A stretch of DNA of 64,000 nucleotides from Astrocystis sublimbata. Lineage: Eukaryota; Ascomycota; Sordariomycetes; Xylariales; Xylariaceae. The position numbers and the translations under genes were made by a program. Shown here in pieces: positions 57,133 to 64,000 of the stretch. Within the stretch, counting starts at the first letter, position 1, and each line of letters opens with the position of its first letter. The notes below the pieces were generated by a model. The model worked only from the letters and a program-made list of their open reading frames with translations. It was not told the DNA's origin and searched no databases. The stretch covers positions 62,001 to 126,000 of the forward strand of contig JAJNNY010000001.1 of NCBI GenBank assembly GCA_022453515.1, given 5' to 3'.

Positions 57133-58013
57133 CTACATGCTCAAGTCGGGTGATACCCGCTCGCTCAAAATAACCCTGACTGCTTCATCAACACCACCAA
57201 CAATCACCTCCGGCTTGTCATGCAGCCGGTCTACCCACCCCTTGCCCGAGCGATCAATAAAGACAGCCTGCAACCCCGCCGCCCTCGCGCCAACAATGTC
57301 AAACGCATTTGCACTTACAACCCATACATCTCCTTCGTGTCCCTTCTTGCCAGCCTGCTCCACCAAATGCGCATACGTCCTGGGGTCCGGCTTGAAGCAC
57401 CTCAGACTGTCGACCGTCACTAGCGACCGGAAGATGCCGGCGTGAGGCCCCAGCTCGGGCGACGTCCGGATAGAGTTACCCACCATGTCATCCGTGCCGT
57501 TGGAGAATACGTATGCGTCCAGTGCCCCGCTGTTCTCCTGCAGGAGCTGCAGTGCGGCCGGGATCTCCGCGAAGACGTGCAGCGCGTCGTACGCCTCCAT
57601 CAACGTCGCTGCATCGTTGTCCCACAGCTTTAATTTCCCGGGTTGCTCTACTACTGCGTGCACGAGGGCGCGGAGGGTGAGGTCTTTGAATGATTTGTAC
57701 TGGCCTGGTTGTTTCGTTTGGTTAGTTAGTTGCTGGTTGGAGCAGTTATTTGTATGATGTGTGTGTGTGTGTGTGTGTGTGAGTATGCAGCAGCAGATGT
57801 AAGGGGTAAATTCACGACAATTGATATCTTCTGTGTCTGACCCATGCTATTACTCCGCCAGGTGTATTCGAGCTGGTATCGCCGCCACGCTGTGGCTAGC
57901 GACTGTGCTTTGTCCTCGCCGTAGATCTTGGCTAGCTCGGTGGCGATTGAGTCTGTCGACAGCAATGTCCCATACAGGTCAAAGGCGATGACGACCTTGT
58001 TCGACGGCGCCAT
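57133..58013 (-). CDS. Haloacid dehalogenase, type II (HAD superfamily)
   Basis: Two exons (58013-57842, 57704-57133) give 247 residues. Motif I is FDLYGTLL with nucleophile Asp12 and the neighbouring Tyr typical of L-2-haloacid dehalogenases rather than phosphatases. Motif II is VFSNGTDD, motif III Lys is in CFKPDPRTYA, and motif IV-like WVVSANAFDIVGARAAG follows. Hydrolysis of 2-haloacids to 2-hydroxyacids (or a related small substrate) is expected. The single intron, about 137 bp, contains a (GT)n tract at about 57757-57782, which may vary in length between strains. Confidence 0.9.
57757..57782. repeat. (GT)n microsatellite within the dehalogenase intron
   Basis: About 12-13 GT units inside the intron of the HAD gene. 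Confidence 0.9.
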
Positions 58014-58644
58014 AATCGCGCGTCTTGGCGTCGAGTAGCTGAAGCAAGCGTTTAGTGACTTGTTCCGGAAGATGACTCAGGCGGAGAAAAGAAGGTCGGA
58101 GATTGTTGTGGTAAGGGAGGCTTCAACTTCGTGGCTGCTAGGAAGGTTGCGGATAGATATGAGTTTAGACGTGGGTCATCATGCCGTCGATATAAAGAGT
58201 TGACAGCTCCTTGAGCTGGAGGTGGAGGTGACAGTGACATCTGCGATCGCCTCCCTTACGCATCACTACGCTTCGAGGGGTCATCATATCCCTGGAGCCC
58301 CAGATCGCGGGGTAGCTTATTGCCCTTATAGGAAAAGCGCCAGATTCAACCTACCAGGCCCCCAAAGCTTCGACATCAGACATATCTTATATCTCGCCAC
58401 CTTGGTGTCTGCACCTACACGCGTTTTTGGTGGTCGCCGTGACAATTGAAGTTGACGACTTTTTGGTGTATTAAAGCTGTTGTAGGTGTTCACGAGGTTG
58501 CTCAGAATGAATTTCAACGGAATGCTGACCCAGGCACACAAGTTGAATCCTTGTAGAAGAACCTGTGACGTCAAAAAGTCACATATGCTAGCAGTCACTT
58601 ACACCAATAACAAAAAGACCTCGACTAAGTATCTGAAGATCAGA
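58014..58644. other. Divergent intergenic region
   Basis: Promoters of the dehalogenase (-) and HNH (+) genes. In-frame ATGs at 58507 and later could extend the HNH protein upstream by up to 46 residues, but the added sequence has no family-like features. Confidence 0.5.
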
Positions 58645-59538
58645 ATGGCACCCATGATATCAGAAAAGGAACATCGGAACTACGAGCTGTTCCAAGACTG
58701 TCTCGCCACAGCCCTTATTGAGAAGATCTCAGAGCCAGAGACTAAGCCAAAGCGCCGGACCAAAATCAAAGCCAAGGCCAAGAAGAGGACTACTACAGCC
58801 TCTGTGTCATTTGGTGATGATGCACAGACACCGGGTACTGAGAAAGATGAAAAGGGCGAGGGAAATGGTCCTGTACCAACAGACACCGCTGCTCAGTCAC
58901 AGACAACAAACCCTGAGGTCGACGAGGACAATGTCACGATACAAAGCAACGACCTCGCCGACTTCACAGAGTACATAGCAACCGAAACCTTCGCCAGCCT
59001 ACCACCAGAGCTGAAAGCATGCGACTACCACGACTACATAGCCTCACCCTTGCTCCAAGCCCAATTCCCCCTCCCCCTCACAGGCGCGGACATCAACACA
59101 CTTCTCCCCAGCCTCGACCCATCAATCTCCGACTCCCTATGCACCTACAACGTGCTCGACCCATCAAAGCAAGGCATCGAAGAGTTCCTCGCGCCCGTCC
59201 TGACAGCCTTCATCCAGGCTCTTGCCACGCCTCCGCCGCCGCCTTCGTCGACGCGAGCTAACGCCTGCGAGATCTGCGAAAGAGATTGGATTAATCTGTC
59301 GTACCACCATCTCATACCGCGCTTTGTGCATGCCAAGGCTGTGAAGAGGGGCTGGCATCGCGAGGCCGATCTGCAGAATGTTGCGTGGCTTTGCGGGGCT
59401 TGCCATAGGTTTGTGCATCGCTTTGCGGGGCACGAGGAGTTGGCGAGGAAGTACTATACTGTGGAGCGCCTGGTGGGGCAGGAGGAGGTGAGGAGGTGGG
59501 CGGAGTGGGTTGGGCGGTTGAGGTGGAAGGGGAGGTGA
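58645..59538 (+). CDS. HNH-type zinc-finger protein
   Basis: Single exon, 297 residues from MAPMISEKEHRNYELF. A lysine/arginine-rich tract near residue 35 (KRRTKIKAKAKKR) may be a nuclear signal and is followed by a Ser/Thr/Asp-rich linker. The C-terminal 80 residues hold the domain: CEICERDW (first CxxC), SYHHLIPRFVHAKAVKRGWH (the His pair of the HNH core), LQNVAWLCGACHRFVH (the core Asn, second CxxC and final His). This arrangement is shared by a fungal family of HNH-like proteins, usually annotated as hypothetical. HNH folds are mostly nucleases, but catalytic activity here is not shown. The stop codon lies inside a tandem repeat. Confidence 0.8.
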   Translation: MAPMISEKEHRNYELFQDCLATALIEKISEPETKPKRRTKIKAKAKKRTTTASVSFGDDAQTPGTEKDEKGEGNGPVPTDTAAQSQTTNPEVDEDNVTIQSNDLADFTEYIATETFASLPPELKACDYHDYIASPLLQAQFPLPLTGADINTLLPSLDPSISDSLCTYNVLDPSKQGIEEFLAPVLTAFIQALATPPPPPSSTRANACEICERDWINLSYHHLIPRFVHAKAVKRGWHREADLQNVAWLCGACHRFVHRFAGHEELARKYYTVERLVGQEEVRRWAEWVGRLRWKGR

Positions 59539-59610
59539 GGTTGAGGTGGAAGGGGAGGTATGTTGGGAGGTGGAAGGAGAGGTATGTTGGGAAGTGGGGA
59601 GGTTGGGCTT
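59516..59610. repeat. Purine-rich 23-bp tandem repeat spanning the HNH gene stop codon
   Basis: At least two near-identical copies (59516-59538 and 59539-59561, unit GGTTGAGGTGGAAGGGGAGG plus three bases), then two diverged ones. The last seven codons of the HNH gene lie in the first copy. Confidence 0.8.
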
Positions 59611-60909
59611 GGTTGGGTTGGACGGGAGAGATGAGGGAGGAGAACTGCTGGTGGAACACGCCCAGTTGGGATAGTTCCTTGGATGTGATAGGTCTGTGCA
59701 TCTGTGCGACGCGGCTTAGGAGTACCCAATGGGCAGCCTGCCATGATATGCGGAGGCTCGTTGTCACGTTACCTGGCCGTCTACATGGCCGCGTTGGACA
59801 ATTGAGCTGGGCTCGAGCCATTGGCTGCGTATAAGATTAGAAAAGTACCTTGGGCTGGTTAACTGGGATGTCTTTGGTGTCACATCGATCGTGGACTGGA
59901 CCGAGAGGCCCGGGAATCTGATTATGTCAAAATATAACGCATTCGCAACTAACTAGAGGGTAGGTACCTATGGATGATAGTGGTAGAAGAATAACTATCG
60001 TGTCACCCAGCCTCTTAGCAGCCTGTGCTGCCTGCTGGGGAGTCCCTAACCTTGGGTAGAACTGAGTAGTGTAAACCTGATGAAAATAGAGCTGATGTTC
60101 CCTCTAAAATGGCCCATGCCAGGCTGAATGATGTTGAGGCTCAGTGATGTTAAAGAAAAGCCTGTAATAACAGCAGCCTCTGCCAGCAAGCTTCTTCCAT
60201 GAAGAGCAGCTAGTTTGCCATAATCTGTGATTCAAGTCCCGGCCGTGAGAAAAACCATGCCATCAGCCCATTTAAATAACGCCGTAAGGAAAAGAAGCCT
60301 TGCAACCGAATAAGAAAAAGCAAAATTAGTGAATCGATGTTCCTAGAATCCCCATGGATGTGATACCGCAATATTGTATCGTCCATGGCATGTTGGTAAA
60401 TGCCCAAGTGTCACAGTCCCGGGAATAAGTGACTGCAGATAGTTCAGTCAAAGAACTGGCAAACCATGTAACCGTGAAACCTGTAAGTGTCGTGGGATAG
60501 TCCTGTAGAATAAACCCCATGATAAACGCCCGCATAAAGAGAAGCCAGAAATGAAGGAAAAGGTATTGTAATCGCGCGAAAACTCGAGGCGTAAATCAGT
60601 AGAGGAAATTAATGTGTGCATAATACATGTGTAGGAAAGAGCCAGGCATCCCCTTTCTATGTGAGAATGCAAGTGGCCGTAGAAAGCAAGGGGCGCATTC
60701 ATCCGTCGACTTCGGAAGCGCAGCGATTTTTTGTAATAGTGATGTGATGTCAATGGCAATGCTGAGGATAATTAGTGGATAGAAGTGATATCTATGTTCC
60801 GTCCGCCACATCCAAAGCAGCATGCAAGAAGCCAAAGCAGGTGATAGTGCATAGCTCCCTGTCTCTTCGCACTCCCTAAGAGAGCCCAGAGCAAGCATTT
60901 CGCCAAGGT
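59539..60909. other. Convergent intergenic region of about 1.4 kb
   Basis: After the purine-rich repeat, no gene is recognised. A TAGGTACCTA palindrome (59961-59970) is the swapped half-site form of the decamer found elsewhere. Several short minus-strand frames (60210-60898) lack signatures. Confidence 0.5.
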
Positions 60910-62907
60910 TTACTGACGATCTTCATCGTAGTAGAACTGTTCCATCTCCTCAGGATCTGGCGACGACAGTGTCAGGTTGTGTCCGCCTGATTGTCCCATG
61001 GCTGTGTATGTCTGGAAGTCTTGAACCACTGCCTGGCTGGGCGCAACCTCCTGGACCCCCTCGCCGTGGTATGGGGCGAAGGATGGTAGGCTCTGTCCGT
61101 CTGGGCTTCCCATTGTTGGATATGCATGGTTCTGCACCTGGTGTTGTGCCTGGTATTGTGCCTGGTGTTGTGCCTGGTTCTGCGCTTGGTATTGTGCCTG
61201 GCTCTGCGCCTGGCTTCTTGCCCGGCTCCCCTCTGCTGCTGCCTCCTCGAGCGCGACCACTTGAGCCAAAGTTTCCATTGCCACTATATCGACCGTCGGA
61301 CGGTTCGACTCGTGGTTCTCGGCAGGCTCCTCTTGTGGGATCTCCTCAATATCCATTTCCGCGAGCGGTGGGCGGAAAGTCCCTTGTGAGTTCGCCATGA
61401 TGCTGTGGCTCGGATGGGGGGTCGGGACGCGGTGACGGACTCGGTGGTTCCGTCGCCGTGGGGTCTGGGGTAGACGTTGAGGTCCTCCAGTTCGGTTAGG
61501 ATTCTGATCTGCGGGAAGAATGAACTGGGGCCTGCGTCGACGATCACGTCGAGGCCCGTTGCTTGGGACGACCGAGGGCTGGCGGAGTATGGAGCGCGGT
61601 TGAGGGGCTGTTGGCACTGGCAGGACGTTGTGTCTGGCGACTTTTAGTGGTGGCTGGGAGGGCCAAGCTGTAGCTGGGTAGTGTGTAGCCTGCGACGGAT
61701 GGGTGGGAGGGTTGAATAATCCATAGTTATGTGGGAATGGCCCGGTGAATGGAATAAATGGCACAGCAGGCTGTAGAAAGTCTGGTAGGGGCAGTTGGCC
61801 TTGCGGCCATGGGCTGGAGAAAGCACTGGGCAAAGGATGTTGATGTTGTTGCATATGCGTAACTAGATGCTGGTCATGGTGATGTTGCTGTGTGTGCATA
61901 AATTGCTGCTGCTGATGATAATGGTGTTGGGTATAGGCAGCTGGCTGCTGATATTGTTGACCCTGTTGCGCATGGACAACTGGACTCTGATACTGTTGAT
62001 ACTGTTGTGTGTGCGCAACTGGCTGCTGAACATGTTGATGCTGGTGTGTATTCGCAAATTGGCGCGGATCATATGGAAATTGTTGAGTGTGCACAGCCGG
62101 TTGCTGATGTTGCTCATCCTGCTGTTCCTCTGGACCTGGATCTATATTCTCCTTGTCTGAGTCCTCATCTTCTTCAATTTCCATCTGCGGGCGCTCGATC
62201 TCCTCTTCGTACTCCATGGAATAACGATAGTGCCGGCGTCGACGTCCTTGTGAAGGTTGAGGGACAGTTTGGAGTCGATCCATAGCAGCATGCTCAACTC
62301 CCTGGTCCTCAGATCCATCCCCGGAGCCATGATCGCCTTCATCCCCAGTACCGTCTTCGTATATTTCAATGTCTGGGTAATCAGGGGCACGTCGTCGAGA
62401 AACCAGATTACCAGCCTCGAGATCTTCATCGACTTCCATTTCGTTAAGCAGCTGTTCATCGTCATAGTCGGGGTCACAAGGCTCAGGAGTAGCCCCATGG
62501 CGGTTGAGGCGGCGGGAGGTTAGACGTGATACAGGTTCGTCTCGGCTAACATGCCTGTCATGCTTGTTCCGCATGTGTTTTTGGAAGTCGTGAAAGCGCG
62601 AAAATCCTCTTCTGCCTGCCATGCATCGGGCCACTGGACACCAATGCAAGGTACCGACACCATGCTGCATCCGGGCGTGTCTGATTAGGGAGTCTTTTCT
62701 CCTGAGGACTGTCTCGCAGTTAGGGCAGGGGAATTCCTTAGGAATCCTTTTTCGCACCACCTTGTTAGTCCATCTGAGAATAGAAAAGGTATAGGCTACA
62801 CTGGTAGTCTGTTAAACTTACTTGTAATCTGGAATTCTTCTCCCGGGCCCATTACTACCCCGACGACCACCAGCACCTGAGCCTGAGCCTGTAGAGGAAG
62901 ACTTCAT
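60910..62907 (-). CDS. C2H2 zinc-finger protein with Gln/His-rich repeats
   Basis: Two exons (62907-62822, 62773-60910) give 649 residues. Exon 1 is Ser/Gly-rich (MKSSSTGSGSGAGGRRGSN). The second exon begins with two C2H2 fingers: CPNCETVLRRKDSLIRH-x3-H and WCPVARCMAGRRGF-x2-FHDFQKHMRNKH. An acidic linker follows (DPDYDDEQLLNEMEVDEDLE). A long Gln/His tract comes next, made of repeats such as HTQQ and YQQP, then a Pro-rich stretch and a QAQxQAQ repeat near residues 530-560. The N-terminal fingers plus disordered tail suggest a DNA-binding regulator, though the low-complexity part could drive aggregation or phase separation. Targets are unknown. The intron has a GTAAGT donor and CAG acceptor. 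Confidence 0.82.
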
Positions 62908-64000
62908 GGTGTAAGTATACATAGAATAATTTCGGTAAACCGATTCAAAACAAGAAGCTCACCATTGTTGTAAAAGTTGGTTGGGTCTAAGCGTATGGAT
63001 AATGAATGATATGGAATCTGAAAGGCAGAAAGAAATGTAGTGAATCCAGGAATTCACACTTGATAAAAAGCAACTGAAATTGTGTGAGGATTAAGGTGCA
63101 GTGAATTTGATGATTTGAACGCAGGTGGAAGGAGATATTGGGATTCTTTAGAGCATTATAAAGAAAATCAAGAGATCGAGTATCAAGGTAGGTGGGCAAA
63201 GTTGTGGTAGTACCGTGAGGGCCTGTGAAATGGTAGGAAATGATACATTCGCCCAGTTGGGAGAGGTTGAAGATACACAAGGCTCCTGTGTGCACCATGG
63301 TGGTCTCTGACCCTACTGTTAACCCCTCTTCTGGAGTACATCATGTCTACAAGAGCAAGATATGGAAAGAGCGGACAAATACTGTCACCTAATAGTGGTG
63401 TCATACAGGGCTGCCATGTAGTCTGGCAGTCCAAGTCGCATGTGGCCCTCCTCGTTGTCCAACGTGGACTAGCGGTCCAAGAAGCAAACAAACATCTTAA
63501 GCGCCTAGCATTGAATGTTTTCTTCGGCCGTTAGGTTGGCCACGACCAACCAGTGGTACATATGTAGGTATCTATCGAGTTATGTAAACCCTAGATGTCA
63601 GAGGCGACTGCCGGACGTCTCTTGTGGTCCTCGACCCTAAGACTGACCCCAGGCGCTCGGACCTGTGAGGAGTCCGGTCCTTTTACTGCCCATGTACTGC
63701 CCATGGGGTGCCCATGGGGAAGGCCAGAGCAAAGGGGGCATGGTGCCCGTATTTGCAGTGCCACGAGGATGGCGAGGCATAGAATGAGGCCGTGGTGGTC
63801 GCAAAATGGGCATCCGTCAGGCCTGGAGCCTCACCCCAGTGATACAATACGTCCCCCTCTAAGTGACCCATCATCATTAACTGCGCGATCCACTGACGTA
63901 GTCCACCCCCAGTGTCTAGCGCACATTTTGGGACATCATTGAGGTCTCCAGGTGCCTATGTGATGTATACAAACCGTCTGATGTCCGTTCTGTACATGTT
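62908..64000. other. Promoter side of the zinc-finger gene and non-coding DNA to window end
   Basis: No gene recognised. A repeat of GCCCATG (about 63689-63720) is present. Short open frames lack support. A gene may begin beyond the window edge. Confidence 0.5.

Noticed and set aside
1..64000. CRISPR arrays, phage, rRNA and tRNA genes
   Set aside because: Eukaryotic gene structure throughout; no spaced repeats, rRNA-like stretches or tRNA cloverleaf seen by eye.

Overview
This window is nuclear DNA from a filamentous ascomycete (Pezizomycotina). The genes carry short introns (about 50-140 bp) with GT..AG borders and CTAAC-like branch sites, and the families are typical of the group: HET-domain proteins, DUF1996, DUF3292, a finger-less fungal transcription factor, rhamnogalacturonan acetylesterase, an Mtf2-like mitochondrial protein and a fungal alpha-kinase. 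There are no operons, phage or CRISPR arrays. The class (Sordariomycetes, Leotiomycetes or other) cannot be fixed from these genes alone.

Layout. 1-10.5 kb is gene-poor: two tandem HET-domain genes, one unrecognised PPxY protein on the minus strand, then about 4 kb of AT-rich DNA with microsatellites and hairpins. 10.5-24 kb holds a DUF3292 membrane protein, a secreted rhamnogalacturonan acetylesterase, an Mtf2-like mitochondrial protein divergent from a transcription-factor-like gene, a short-chain dehydrogenase and the WD40 protein CMR1. 24-31.2 kb is a housekeeping block: CMR1, the CDC7 replication kinase and the condensin subunit Cnd1. 31.2-40 kb is accessory: a broken FAD-linked oxidase beside an intact MFS exporter, a compact three-exon alpha-kinase, a long nearly empty stretch with a 22-G tract and a decayed MYND-like finger, and an intronless GMC oxidoreductase. 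42.7-48.7 kb has two secreted proteins (DUF1996 and a lone CDH-type cytochrome) and a Dal5-like transporter. 49.6-62.9 kb has an LRAT/NlpC-P60-like protein, a membrane-anchored lipase-like protein, a DJ-1/PfpI protein facing a type II haloacid dehalogenase, an HNH-finger protein and a Gln/His-rich C2H2 zinc-finger protein.

Exon borders were derived by hand by requiring matching reading phase and consensus splice sites; most multi-exon models close exactly in frame. Two observations are most worth following. The perfect decamer TACCTAGGTA occurs four times, only in non-coding DNA. The small alpha-kinase becomes visible only after splicing. No clear new multi-gene system was found. The nearest candidates are the GMC oxidoreductase, DUF1996 and CDH-cytochrome neighbourhood and the LRAT-like gene.
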